Source: Chloroflexota bacterium (GTDB lineage: Bacteria > Chloroflexota > Anaerolineae > Anaerolineales > Villigracilaceae). Taken from it: a stretch of DNA of 64,000 bases. The notes beneath the pieces are model-generated. The model was not told the origin of the DNA. It was given only the letters and a program-made list of their open reading frames with translations, and did no database searches. Shown piece after piece: positions 25,292 through 33,081 of this stretch (positions are counted from its first letter, which is position 1; every line of letters starts with the position of its first letter). The DNA lies in assembly GCA_016235425.1 (NCBI GenBank), contig JACRLC010000091.1, forward strand, positions 85,446 to 149,445. Direction: 5' to 3'. The position numbers and the translations under genes were made by a program.

Positions 25292-25711
25292 ATGAAAGCT
25301 GCCCTCCCCAAACCCGAACACCATTCCTACTTAGTCCATCGCAAGCAAGTGGCGACTCAGGTCTTTCTGCCAATCATCGTGGCGGGACTGTTGATGATTG
25401 GCGCAATCGTTCTCGTCAGCGTCGCAGCCTTCCGCAATGGAGGTGACGCGGGCCGCTGGGCGGCGGTTTCAACCATCTGGATCATCCTCCCCGTCATGCT
25501 TGCAGGGATCGTTTTTCTGGCATTATTGATCGGCCTTATTTACCTGATCGCCCGCCTGCTTGGCATCCTCCCCGTCTACACAGGCATGGCACAGGATTAC
25601 GTCTACAAGGCTCGCGGCTGCATCATCCGCGCCGCGGACATGGTCGTAAAACCGATCATCGGTCTCGAAGTTTTCATCGAAAACGTCAGGGCATTTTTTG
25701 GAAGGATATAA
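25292..25711 (+). CDS. Membrane protein of unknown function
   Basis: A 139-residue protein with two long membrane helices (about residues 24-48, FLPIIVAGLLMIGAIVLVSV, and 61-92, TIWIILPVMLAGIVFLALLI). A charged C-terminal part containing YVYKARGCIIRAADMVVKP follows, and looks like an amphipathic membrane-surface region. I do not recognise the family. The next gene, a small glycine-zipper membrane protein, starts 3 bases after the stop, so the two form an operon. The ATG at 25292 has no ribosome binding site but has TAAAAT seven bases upstream, so the mRNA may be leaderless. Confidence 0.7.
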   Translation: MKAALPKPEHHSYLVHRKQVATQVFLPIIVAGLLMIGAIVLVSVAAFRNGGDAGRWAAVSTIWIILPVMLAGIVFLALLIGLIYLIARLLGILPVYTGMAQDYVYKARGCIIRAADMVVKPIIGLEVFIENVRAFFGRI

Positions 25712-25714
25712 CCC

Positions 25715-25912
25715 ATGCAAAACAAAGGACGAATTATTTTAGGCGGCGCGTTGCTCGGCGCGGTGACAGGTCTCATCGCCGCATTGCTCCTCACCCGCCG
25801 CGCGGAGAAAAACGAAACCTCAACCGCCCTCACCGCAGGCGAGGGACTCAAACTCGGCGTGCTGGTATTCGGATTATTGAGGGCGATTGCGAGTTTGGGG
25901 GATGAGAAGTGA
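25715..25912 (+). CDS. Small glycine-zipper membrane protein, YtxH-like
   Basis: A 65-residue protein. It has a single hydrophobic segment with small-residue spacing (ILGGALLGAVTGLIAALLL, residues 8-26) followed by RRAEKNE, then a second mildly hydrophobic stretch (LKLGVLVFGLLRAIASLG). The GG-x4-G pattern followed by charged residues is typical of YtxH/DUF883-like small envelope proteins; the function is unknown. Codons 24 to 52 are repeated almost perfectly at 26504-26588. The last four bases overlap the next gene (a DUF4160 protein), which seems to have been inserted at this point. Confidence 0.65.
   Translation: MQNKGRIILGGALLGAVTGLIAALLLTRRAEKNETSTALTAGEGLKLGVLVFGLLRAIASLGDEK
25785..25869 (+). 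repeat. 85-bp direct repeat, left copy
   Basis: Identical base for base to 26504-26588. The two copies lie 719 bases apart and bracket the DUF4160/DUF2442 pair; outside the 85 bases the sequences diverge within a few codons. Confidence 0.9.
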
Positions 25913-26178
25913 GTCCTGTCGTTTTCAGGGAAGGAGAATTTGTATTCTGGTTTCATAGTTACGATGTCTTGCATGAAAACCGGGCCAGCATCCATGTTGG
26001 CAAGGGTTCGCAAAACGATGCAAGCGATGCTAAAATCTGGCTGGAGCCGCAGATCCAAATTGGGCGGGCTGGACGTACGCTAAGTCGCAGTGAATTGAAT
26101 GTTGTGGTCGGAATTGTCGAAAGAAATCTTGATCGGTTGCAGGAGGCCTGGAATGTCCACAAAAGCAAAGCAAAGTGA
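25909..26178 (+). CDS. DUF4160 family protein
   Basis: An 89-residue protein with the DUF4160 pattern: MSPVVFREGEFVFWFHSYD at the start, a His-containing middle (RASIHVGKG), DAKIWLEPQIQIGRAG, and a C-terminal helix LNVVVGIVERNLDRLQEAW. Genes of this family almost always precede a DUF2442 gene, as here, and the pair has been discussed as a possible toxin-antitoxin module; activity is not established. It starts within the last codons of the preceding gene (ATG-free; GTG/TTG-type start, GTGAGTCCT at 25909). The pair is bounded by an 85-bp direct repeat. Confidence 0.75.
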   Translation: MSPVVFREGEFVFWFHSYDVLHENRASIHVGKGSQNDASDAKIWLEPQIQIGRAGRTLSRSELNVVVGIVERNLDRLQEAWNVHKSKAK

Positions 26179-26494
26179 GCAAACGGAAAAGTGGTACGAC
26201 ATTGCGTATCCTGCCTCAGCTTATACATTTCCGCGTGAGGCTCTCCTTCACCGCGTGCGCTTTGACAAGGATTATATGCACCTCGAGTTGACTGATGGGC
26301 GGATGCTCTCCGTTCCGCTCTCCTGGATCCCAACCTTGCACAACGCCGCCCCTGAAGAGCGTGAAAAATATGAAATCAGCCAGGACCGCAAGATGATCAT
26401 CTGGAACCCGGACAAGTGCTCGATTAACGATGAAGTTCGGATTGAGGATTATCTTGTCAGTCGTCCAACTAATGAATCTGAAGAGCAGGAATGA
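26153..26494 (+). CDS. DUF2442 family protein
   Basis: A 113-residue protein overlapping the DUF4160 gene by 26 bases, with AGGAGG 8 bases before the ATG. The core VRFDKDYMHLELTDGRMLSVPLSWIPTL (seen in two parts from about residue 33) and the C-terminal IIWNPDKCSI...DEVRIEDYL are diagnostic of DUF2442, which often pairs with DUF4160. The Ser/Glu-rich N-terminal 15 residues are an extension. Its stop overlaps by ATGA with the start of the second, partial copy of the small membrane protein, so the module was taken into the host operon without loss of translation coupling. Confidence 0.75.
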   Translation: MSTKAKQSEQTEKWYDIAYPASAYTFPREALLHRVRFDKDYMHLELTDGRMLSVPLSWIPTLHNAAPEEREKYEISQDRKMIIWNPDKCSINDEVRIEDYLVSRPTNESEEQE

Positions 26495-26631
26495 TCGCGG
26501 GTATGCTCCTCACCCGCCGCGCGGAGAAAAACGAAACCTCAACCGCCCTCACCGCAGGCGAGGGACTCAAACTCGGCGTGCTGGTATTTGGGCTGTTGAG
26601 GGCGATTGCTTCACTGGGTGACGATAAATAA
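26491..26631 (+). CDS. Truncated second copy of the small membrane protein
   Basis: An open frame of 46 codons that starts ATGATCGCGGGTATGCTCC. It encodes MIAGMLLTRRAEKNETSTAL and continues to SLGDDK, the same as residues 24-65 of the 25715 gene with a few changes at the end. It lacks the first membrane segment. The 85 identical bases show the duplication is recent. The end of this copy (SLGDDK) rather than SLGDEK may be the original gene end, displaced by the insertion. Whether it makes a functional peptide is doubtful. Confidence 0.5.
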   Translation: MIAGMLLTRRAEKNETSTALTAGEGLKLGVLVFGLLRAIASLGDDK

Positions 26632-26655
26632 ACAATGGCTCAAATCAAAGTTGAT

Positions 26656-26685
26656 GACCGAGGTTTCACGCCTCGGTCTTTTTTG
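26656..26685 (+). terminator. Rho-independent terminator
   Basis: An 8-bp perfect stem GACCGAGG/CCTCGGTC with a 7-base loop followed by six Ts, 24 bases after the truncated copy. Confidence 0.9.
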
Positions 26686-26697
26686 TAGGAGAAATTC

Positions 26698-26902
26698 ATG
26701 ACCGCGAATCCAATCGTCTGGTGGGAACTGGCAGCTCACGACGCCGAAAAGACCGTCCAGTTTTTTCGCGATGTGTTCGATTGGCGGATTGACTTCGATG
26801 AAAAGCTCATTTGGCGGAGGCGTTGCAGTGCAGGCCCCAAACCCTGGTGTCTGGATAAGCCATTATTACCATAATCTACGGAAGACCCGTCCAGGGACAT
26901 GA
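26698..26902 (+). pseudogene. VOC/glyoxalase-like gene, frameshifted and truncated
   Basis: Behind TAGGAG an ATG at 26698 opens the frame TANPIVWWELAAHDAEKTVQ and continues FFRDVFDWRIDFDEKL. This is the classic start of VOC (vicinal oxygen chelate) proteins, including the 'F-Y/F-x-x-V-F-x-W' pattern. At about 26810 homology moves one base over (FGGGVAVQAPNPGVWISHYY), which resembles the second VOC strand. The rest of the roughly 120-residue domain is missing; stops follow at 26872 and 26900. It is a remnant, with no function expected. Confidence 0.6.
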
Positions 26903-27151
26903 CATAAATCCTATTTACACGTGGTTCAGTTTTTGTATTATCATATATACAGACAATTTTGCTCCTGTTTTGTGGATATTGCCATCGCAGGTGGACAGCC
27001 GCAAATGGCTCAACCAAATGATAGAAGCTCTCGCTCACCGGGAGAGGAAGTTGGGAGAAGGAAAAGGCTGCAAACTTTTAGCAATTAATAAGGAGCTGCG
27101 ATTGCTAAATATAAACGGACGTTCGCGGTTGAATAGAAGGCGGTGTCAGGT
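26903..27151. other. Intergenic, no gene recognised
   Basis: About 250 bases of lower G+C between the VOC remnant and the signalling island. Short open frames here have no ribosome binding site or recognisable product. The AT-rich part around 26930-26960 may hold the island's promoter, but no clear -35/-10 pair can be defended. Confidence 0.4.
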
Positions 27152-27310
27152 ATGAACCCGAAGAATGCACTTCGCTACACATGGCAACCTTATGTCGTGG
27201 TCATAGCCCTTATCGCCGTGGCCGTTCAGTTCGGCGCGCTAGCCGTCTTGCGGACCCAAAGCAGTGGAGGCGTTCTTGAGAATGGATCCCCAAATGATCC
27301 TGCAATCTGA
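27152..27310 (+). CDS. Possible 52-aa single-helix membrane peptide
   Basis: A short frame starting behind AAGGCGGTGTCAGGT. It encodes MNPKNALRYTWQPY followed by one membrane helix (VVVIALIAVAVQFGALAVL) and a short tail. It overlaps the start of the histidine kinase gene by 29 bases and could couple its translation. It might also be the remains of a longer sensor's N-terminus. No family is recognised. Confidence 0.35.
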   Translation: MNPKNALRYTWQPYVVVIALIAVAVQFGALAVLRTQSSGGVLENGSPNDPAI

Positions 27311-29015
27311 TTCTCGCCTCGTCTCCTTATTCAAATCCATCTCAGCTGCCGCCAGCTTTTCCGTTGTCTTGGTGAGTCTGCTGGTGCTTGCCGGCTGGGC
27401 TTTTGACATCGAGTTCTTGCAGCGGGTGATCCCAGGCGCCATAGCCATGAACCCCATGACCGCCATCGCCTTCATTCTGTCCTCCGCCAGCCTGTGGCTT
27501 TACCGCGCGGATGTTTCGAATGCGGCGCGTCTTGCCAGGGCTCGACGCGCCGCATTCTTGTGCGCGGCCATGGTTGCGCTGATCGGCTTGGTGAGGCTTT
27601 TGGGATACGCGGCCGGCTGGGATGTGGGATTGGATCGGCTGCTTTTCGCCTCGAAACTGGCTGCGGCTGGCGGGGACCCGAATATCCCCAACCGGATAGC
27701 CCCCAACACCGCCTTGAACTTCTTTCTTGCCGGTGTCGCCCTAATTTTTGCCAACTCAAAGAATGGACGGCTTGCATGGCCCAGTCGGGGTATGCTCTTT
27801 TTTGCGCTGCTTACCTCATTTCTGGCATTCCTGGGCTATATCTTTGACGCTCCCGGGCTCTACCGGATATTCAACTTTATTGGGATGGCGGTGAATACTG
27901 CCGCCTGTTTTATGATACTCATCCTGGGGATTCTTGCGGCCAGTCCGGATCAAGGCATCATGGCCGTTGTTGCAAGCCCGCACATGGGCGGAATCGCGGC
28001 TCGCCGCCTCCTCCCAGTCGCCTTTTTGGTTCCCGTGACGCTGGGGTTGATACGGCTGTGGGGGCAGCGTGTAGGTCTTTATGACACAGAGTTTGGGCTG
28101 GGGCTAATGGTTGCCGCCTCCGTGATTATGTTGACCATGGTGATCCTTGGAACTGCGGCCTCCCTCAACCGGGCGGAAGAAGAAATCCGCAAATCCAATC
28201 AAGAACTGGAGAAGCGTGTCATTGAACGCACTGCCCAGTTGGAAGCCGCCAATAAAGAACTGGAGGCGTTCTCGTACTCGGTCTCGCACGACCTGCGCGC
28301 GCCGCTGCGCGCGATAGACGGGTTTTCGCGCATCCTGATGGAAGAGCACGCGCCGCAACTCGCTCCCGAAGCCCTGCGTTATTTGCAATTGGTGCGCGAT
28401 AACACCAGGCAAATGGGAAACCTGGTGGACGATCTGCTTGCCTTCTCGCGCCTGAGCCGCCAGGAACTCAGGAAACAATCTGTGAAAACGGACGCACTGG
28501 TTCGCCAGGCGCTTGAAAAACTGGGCGCAGAGACGAAGGGGCGGCAAGTCGAGTTTGCGATCGGCGACCCTTCGACAGGCTCAGGGCAGGCTTTGCCCGA
28601 ATGCCAGGGCGATCCGAACTTGTTGAAGCAGGTTTGGATCAACCTGCTGTCCAATGCGCTCAAGTACACGCGCCAACGCGAACCCGCGCGTATTGAAATT
28701 GGGTGGAAAAAGGAAAACGAGGAACAGGTGTTTTTCGTCAAAGACAACGGCGTGGGTTTCGATATGCAGTACGCGCACAAACTATTCGGCATCTTTCAGC
28801 GATTGCATCGCGCTGAAGATTACGAAGGCACAGGGGTGGGGCTGGCAATTATTCAACGAATCGTTCATCGGCACGGCGGACGCGTATGGGCGGAGGGCCA
28901 GGTGGACGAGGGCGCCGCGTTTTATTTCTCACTGCCATTTATCGAACCCGAAGCGCCTCCGCAGGTCATCGAGCAAGTGGATGAAGTAGCGGAACGCGCG
29001 CTGGAATTGGTCTGA
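27282..29015 (+). CDS. Membrane-bound sensor histidine kinase
   Basis: A 577-residue kinase. The N-terminal half has about eight membrane helices with short loops (residues about 18-300), an integral-membrane sensor of no named type to me. A coiled coil (RAEEEIRKSNQELEKRVIER) leads into HisKA with phospho-accepting His336 in YSVSHDLRAPLRAIDGF. The ATPase domain has the N box NLLSNALKYTRQ, VKDNGVGFDMQYA and GTGVGLAIIQRIVHRHGG. Residues about 429-437 (DPSTGSGQA) interrupt the domain before LPECQGDPNLLKQ and are encoded by a dispersed repeat. The start behind GTGGAGG is used; a GTG 18 bases upstream is possible. The partner regulator is probably the CheY-like gene at 29862. Confidence 0.9.
   Translation: MDPQMILQSDSRLVSLFKSISAAASFSVVLVSLLVLAGWAFDIEFLQRVIPGAIAMNPMTAIAFILSSASLWLYRADVSNAARLARARRAAFLCAAMVALIGLVRLLGYAAGWDVGLDRLLFASKLAAAGGDPNIPNRIAPNTALNFFLAGVALIFANSKNGRLAWPSRGMLFFALLTSFLAFLGYIFDAPGLYRIFNFIGMAVNTAACFMILILGILAASPDQGIMAVVASPHMGGIAARRLLPVAFLVPVTLGLIRLWGQRVGLYDTEFGLGLMVAASVIMLTMVILGTAASLNRAEEEIRKSNQELEKRVIERTAQLEAANKELEAFSYSVSHDLRAPLRAIDGFSRILMEEHAPQLAPEALRYLQLVRDNTRQMGNLVDDLLAFSRLSRQELRKQSVKTDALVRQALEKLGAETKGRQVEFAIGDPSTGSGQALPECQGDPNLLKQVWINLLSNALKYTRQREPARIEIGWKKENEEQVFFVKDNGVGFDMQYAHKLFGIFQRLHRAEDYEGTGVGLAIIQRIVHRHGGRVWAEGQVDEGAAFYFSLPFIEPEAPPQVIEQVDEVAERALELV
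28567..28593 (+). repeat. 27-base repeat core inserted in frame in the kinase ATPase domain
   Basis: GACCCTTCGACAGGCTCAGG followed by GCAGGCT. It adds nine residues between two conserved strands. The CCTTCGACAGGCTCAGG core is the most widespread repeat of this window (also about 17317, 20164, 34850, 39931 and 49505). Confidence 0.8.
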
Positions 29016-29033
29016 TCAACATAGGAGGCGACG

Positions 29034-29804
29034 ATGTTTCAAATCACGCTCTTGATTAGCACACTCTTTTCTGTGGTTTCGGCGGCCATTTACGGTTACG
29101 TGGCCGCGCGCCTGGGCCAGCGGACGATTTCCAACCCGGGTGCGCGCTTGGCCTGGCAATTGTTCGGCCTTTGGTGGTACTGTCTCGCCGCGACGACGCT
29201 GGTGAGCGGTATCCTGCATTTGCTCGGCGCGTTCAACATTGTCTCTCTTCCGCTCTTTGTTGCACTGACGCACGTCAACATCCTGCTCATCTGCATCGCG
29301 CTGTGGGGATTGCTCTACTATCTCGTTTATCTCTTCACGGGGAATCAGCGGTTCTTGACCCCGCTGACGATTTTCTACGTTCTCTATTACGTTTTGCTGG
29401 TTTACTACATCACCGTGAGCGATCCGGCCCGCGTGGAAATCACACGATGGATGACTCGGCTTGTTTACGCTCATCCACTCACGGGTACTTTTTTTGCACT
29501 GGCACTTGTCCTGCTCGTGTTCCCGCAGATTTTGGCTTCGCTCGCGTATTTCACGCTTTTTTTCCGTGTGCATGAGGTGACGCAGCGTTATCGTGTTCTG
29601 CTCGTCTCGTGGTGCATCATTCTTTGGTTCGGCAGTGCGTTTGTTGCCTCGGTGGCAGGTTTGTCCCGGGAAGATTGGTGGCAGATTGTCAGCCGGTTAA
29701 TTGGGCTGGGCGCGGCGATGGGAATTTTGTTCGCGTATTTCCCGCCGGCAATCATCCGGCGGAGATTCGGAATTGCATCTATTGCTGAGCAAATGCAAGC
29801 ATAG
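29034..29804 (+). CDS. Seven-helix membrane protein of unknown function
   Basis: A 256-residue integral membrane protein with seven predicted helices and a short C-terminal tail (RRRFGIASIAEQMQA). Helices run about 4-24, 42-63, 73-98, 106-126, 143-170, 182-203 and 216-235. It is rich in Trp and Tyr within helices (LFGLWWYCLAATT), which resembles the membrane sensors (7TM/MASE-like) that are often fused to signalling domains; here it is a separate protein. AGGAGG precedes the ATG by 7 bases. It lies between a kinase and its likely response regulator, so it is probably a signal-sensing accessory; this is inference. Confidence 0.6.
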   Translation: MFQITLLISTLFSVVSAAIYGYVAARLGQRTISNPGARLAWQLFGLWWYCLAATTLVSGILHLLGAFNIVSLPLFVALTHVNILLICIALWGLLYYLVYLFTGNQRFLTPLTIFYVLYYVLLVYYITVSDPARVEITRWMTRLVYAHPLTGTFFALALVLLVFPQILASLAYFTLFFRVHEVTQRYRVLLVSWCIILWFGSAFVASVAGLSREDWWQIVSRLIGLGAAMGILFAYFPPAIIRRRFGIASIAEQMQA

Positions 29805-29861
29805 AGCGAAACGGGTTTTTCTCGTTTTGCTCGACAACCATCAAGTAATAAGGAGGCAGCG

Positions 29862-30305
29862 ATGAAGGATAGACCCGTCGAAATTCTTTTGGTCGAAGAT
29901 AATCCTAACGACGTCGAACTGGCACTCCACGCCCTGAAGAAGAACAACCTCGCCAATCATATCGAGGTTGTGCGCGACGGGGCCGAGGCGCTCGACTTCC
30001 TCTTCGGTATAGGCGCACACGCGGGGCGCAATATCCAAAATGGGCCTAAAGTGGTTTTGCTGGATTTGAAACTACCAAAAGTGGATGGCTTGGAAGTGCT
30101 GGAACAGATCAGATCTGATCCGCGCACAAAAACCATCCCGGTTGTAGTGCTTACATCGTCGCGCGAGGAGCGCGATATTGCCGAGAGTTACAACCTGGGC
30201 GTTAACAGTTACATCGTCAAGCCGGTGGACTTTGAGCAGTTCACCGAAGCCGTACGACAGTTGGGTCTTTATTGGCTATTGCTCAATCAACCACCGGCGA
30301 TTTGA
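29862..30305 (+). CDS. Single-domain response regulator (CheY/Rcp1-like)
   Basis: A 147-residue receiver domain without an output domain. The acidic pair Glu12-Asp13 is in [13 protein letters not shown], the phospho-acceptor Asp68 in [13 protein letters not shown], the switch Thr in [10 protein letters not shown] and the Lys in [11 protein letters not shown]. The EDNPND start and the long loop between helix 2 and strand 3 ([13 protein letters not shown]) are typical of the Rcp1 group, which partners with phytochrome-like and PAS kinases. AAGGAGG lies 8 bases upstream. It most probably takes phosphate from the kinase at 27282 and signals by protein contact. Confidence 0.92.
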   Translation: MKDRPVEILLVEDNPNDVELALHALKKNNLANHIEVVRDGAEALDFLFGIGAHAGRNIQNGPKVVLLDLKLPKVDGLEVLEQIRSDPRTKTIPVVVLTSSREERDIAESYNLGVNSYIVKPVDFEQFTEAVRQLGLYWLLLNQPPAI

Positions 30306-30342
30306 GATTTTAGATTTGAGATTGCAGATTGGAGAGCGAATT

Positions 30343-30693
30343 ATGGATCAAGAGCAGATGAAGAAACGAACCAAGGAGTTTGCTAAACGGGTGATTAACC
30401 TGTGCCGGCAACTCCCGAACACTCGAGAAGCACGACTCATCGGAGATCAGCTTTTTCGGTCAGGCACTTCAGTGGGCGCAAATTGTCGCGCCGCTTGCCG
30501 TGGGCGCTCCAAGGCCGATTTCGTCTCCAAACTGGGCATCGTCCTCGAAGAGGCGGATGAATCGCTCTACTGGCTGGAGATACTTGCCGAAACCCAAATT
30601 GTGAAGGCTGACCTTCTTGAACCGCTCATGAAGGAGGCTGATGAATTGGTGGCGATCTTTGTTACCAGCCTCAACACGGCAAAAGGCAAGTGA
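30343..30693 (+). CDS. Four-helix bundle protein (23S rRNA intervening-sequence family)
   Basis: A 116-residue all-helical protein of the S23/IVP family (related to the diversity-generating accessory protein Avd). The motifs are FAKRVINLCRQLPNTREARL, DQLFRSGTSVGANCRAACRG (about residues 43-62) and a C-terminal KLGIVLEEADESLYWLEIL helix. Family members are often encoded in 23S rRNA insertions, but many are free-standing like this one. The ATG at 30343 is chosen over a longer frame that would overlap the regulator gene. It is flanked on both sides by GATTTGAGATT / GAAATCTGC repeats (30303-30340 and 30694-30780), which suggests the gene and repeats moved together into the signalling island. Confidence 0.85.
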   Translation: MDQEQMKKRTKEFAKRVINLCRQLPNTREARLIGDQLFRSGTSVGANCRAACRGRSKADFVSKLGIVLEEADESLYWLEILAETQIVKADLLEPLMKEADELVAIFVTSLNTAKGK

Positions 30694-30780
30694 TTTGAGA
30701 TTTGAGATCGCAGATTTCAGATTGAAAATCTGCGATCTGAAATCTGCAATCTGAAATCTGCAATCTACAATCCGGAATCC
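30694..30780. repeat. Nested palindromes and tandem 14-mers after the four-helix bundle gene
   Basis: A perfect 13-bp inverted pair AGATCGCAGATTT (30705-30717) / AAATCTGCGATCT (30726-30738) overlaps a second pair, GCAGATTTCAGAT / ATCTGAAATCTGC. CTGAAATCTGCAAT is then repeated in tandem. A related TTTGAGATTTTAGATTTGAG stretch lies on the other side of the gene at 30303-30335. Confidence 0.85.
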
Positions 30781-30795
30781 ACAATGGAGATTCTG

Positions 30796-33081
30796 ATGTC
30801 CATTCCCCTTCGTGTTTTAATCCTCGAGGACCGTCCGGTAGATGCCGAACTGTTACTGCGCGAACTGCGCCAGGCTGGGTTCGATCCTGAATGGCAACAG
30901 GTAGAGACCGAAGAAGAGTACCTTGTTGCCCTCCACTCGTCTTTGGATATCATCCTCTCCGATTACAGCCTGCCGCAATTCGATGGACTGAGCGCCCTAC
31001 GGCTTCTGCGGACGCGCGGCTTTGACATCCCTTTCATCCTCATCTCCGGCACGATCGGCGAGGAGGTGGCGGTGGAGTGCATCAAGCAGGGCGCCGCTGA
31101 CTACCTGCTCAAAGACCGGCTGACCCGCCTGGGGTCCGCGGTGACAAACGCGCTGGAGCAGAAACGACTCCGCGACGAACGCAAACAGGCGGAAGAAACC
31201 TTGCGCGCGAGCGAAAAGCGCTTCCGCACGTTGATCGAGAATGGCCTGGATGATATATCGCTTCTGACTGCTGACGGAACCTTAATATGGGAAAGCCCGT
31301 CCGTCATTCGCAACCTAGCCTACGCTCCAAACGAGTTTTTAGGCCGCAATATCTTTGAATTAATGCACCCGGATGATTTAGAACAGAACCAGAATTTATA
31401 TGCCGAGCTTATTCAAAAACCAGCCAGCCGACAGTCTGGCACTTTCCGCCTAAGACACAGTGACGGAACGTGGCGTTGGGTTGAAGCCATAGCATCCAAC
31501 ATGCTCAATGAACCAAGTGTTCAAGCTATCGTGATTAACTATCGCGACATCACCGAGCGCAAGCAGGCGGAAGAGGCACTGCGGGCATCGAAGCTTATCA
31601 TCGAAGGGATTATCAACGCGATACCCGTGAGGGTATTCTGGAAGGACAAGAATCTCGTTTACTTGGGCTGTAACGTGGTATTCGCGCACGATAAGGGATT
31701 TACCGATCCAAAGGAAGTCATTGGGAAAGATGATTACCAGATGGCGCCGCGTGATCAGGCGGAATTGTATCGCGACGATGATCGCCAGGTCATCGAGAGC
31801 GGTCGTTCCAAGCTTTTCATCGAAGAACCCCAGACCACCCCTGAGGGGAACATCATCACGCTTCTTACGAGCAAGGTGCCTCTGCGAAGTTCCAAGGGGG
31901 AAATCATCGGCGTAATCGGAACGTATATGGACATCACCGAGCGCAAACAGGCGGAGGAACAAACCCAGCGTCAATTGCAGCGCCTGGCCGCCCTGCGCGC
32001 GATTGACCAGGCGATAGCCGGCAGCATGGATGTCAACTTTGTTTTCAAGGTGATCCTCGACCGGGTGATTTCCCAACTGGCAGTGGATGCGGCTGTCATT
32101 CTTTTATACAACCCGGCTGCGCAGGCATTGGAATACTCCACGGGGCGCGGCTTTCGCACAGAGGCCCTGCAGCACACACGCCTGCCGCTGGGGGAAGGGT
32201 ACGCTGGCCGGGCAGCGCAGGCGCGCCAAATGGTACACATTCCGGACCTTCAAGGAAGAAAGACGGATTTTCTGCGTTCACCCACATTCTCCCAGGAGGG
32301 TTTCGTCTCCTATTTTGGTGTTCCCCTGATAGCCAAAGGCGAGATCAAGGGCGTGCTGGAGGTCTTCCATCGCGCCGCTTTCGAGGCGGAAGCCGAATGG
32401 CTGAATTTCCTTGAAATGCTAGCCGGGCAAACGGCAATCGCAACTGACAATGCGGCCTTATTCAAAGGTTTGCAGCTTTCAAATATCGAACTAACCATGG
32501 CCTACGATGCCACCATCGAAGGCTGGTCGCGCGCCCTCGACCTGCGCGACAAAGAGACCGAGGGCCACACCCAGCGCGTGACCGAGATGAGCCAGCGTCT
32601 GGCGCGCGCCATGAGGATCAAGGAAGCAGAACTGATCAACATGCGGCGCGGGGCATTGCTCCACGACATCGGCAAGATGGGTGTTCCTGATTCCATTCTG
32701 CTCAAGCCCGGCGAACTCACAGACGAAGAATGGGTGGTCATGCGCCAGCATCCGCAGTTTGCGTTTGACATGCTCTCCCCGATTGCCTACCTGCATTCGG
32801 CGCTGGACATCCCATACTGTCACCACGAGAAGTGGGATGGCTCCGGCTATCCACGTGGATTGAAGGGCGAGGAGATTCCGCTGGCCGCGCGCATCTTCGC
32901 AGTGGTGGACGTGTGGGACGCGCTGAACTCAGACCGTCCGTATCGCCCCGCCTGGCCGGAAGAAAAAGTGCGAGAGTACGTCCGTGAGCAGGCCGGAAAG
33001 CATTTTGACCCGCAGGTGGTGGAAGCGTTCTTCCAAATGATCGGAGAGAATAATCCCGCGCAGGGAGGAGGAGGAACATGA
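30796..33081 (+). CDS. Response regulator with PAS-PAS-GAF and HD-GYP output (c-di-GMP phosphodiesterase)
   Basis: A 761-residue cytoplasmic regulator predicted to hydrolyse cyclic di-GMP. Order: receiver (residues 4-125, phospho-Asp in IILSDYSLPQFDG), two PAS domains (about 135-260 and 265-385, each ending DITERKQAEE), GAF (about 400-560) and HD-GYP (about 570-755). The HD-GYP metal and signature motifs are complete: HTQRVTEMSQRLA, LLHDIGKMGVPDSILLKPG, MRQHPQFAFDML, YCHHEKWDGSGYPRGLKG and FAVVDVWDAL. An ATG 12 bases upstream is also possible. It overlaps the following diguanylate cyclase gene by ATGA, so opposing activities are translated together. The cognate kinase is not certain; the one at 27282 is closest. 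Confidence 0.92.
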   Translation: MSIPLRVLILEDRPVDAELLLRELRQAGFDPEWQQVETEEEYLVALHSSLDIILSDYSLPQFDGLSALRLLRTRGFDIPFILISGTIGEEVAVECIKQGAADYLLKDRLTRLGSAVTNALEQKRLRDERKQAEETLRASEKRFRTLIENGLDDISLLTADGTLIWESPSVIRNLAYAPNEFLGRNIFELMHPDDLEQNQNLYAELIQKPASRQSGTFRLRHSDGTWRWVEAIASNMLNEPSVQAIVINYRDITERKQAEEALRASKLIIEGIINAIPVRVFWKDKNLVYLGCNVVFAHDKGFTDPKEVIGKDDYQMAPRDQAELYRDDDRQVIESGRSKLFIEEPQTTPEGNIITLLTSKVPLRSSKGEIIGVIGTYMDITERKQAEEQTQRQLQRLAALRAIDQAIAGSMDVNFVFKVILDRVISQLAVDAAVILLYNPAAQALEYSTGRGFRTEALQHTRLPLGEGYAGRAAQARQMVHIPDLQGRKTDFLRSPTFSQEGFVSYFGVPLIAKGEIKGVLEVFHRAAFEAEAEWLNFLEMLAGQTAIATDNAALFKGLQLSNIELTMAYDATIEGWSRALDLRDKETEGHTQRVTEMSQRLARAMRIKEAELINMRRGALLHDIGKMGVPDSILLKPGELTDEEWVVMRQHPQFAFDMLSPIAYLHSALDIPYCHHEKWDGSGYPRGLKGEEIPLAARIFAVVDVWDALNSDRPYRPAWPEEKVREYVREQAGKHFDPQVVEAFFQMIGENNPAQGGGGT

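Noticed and set aside
29817..29842. GAGCGAAACG / CGTTTTGCTC hairpin as a terminator before the CheY-like gene
   Set aside because: No T run follows the stem and the next gene has a good ribosome binding site. It could be a weak attenuator, but this cannot be supported.
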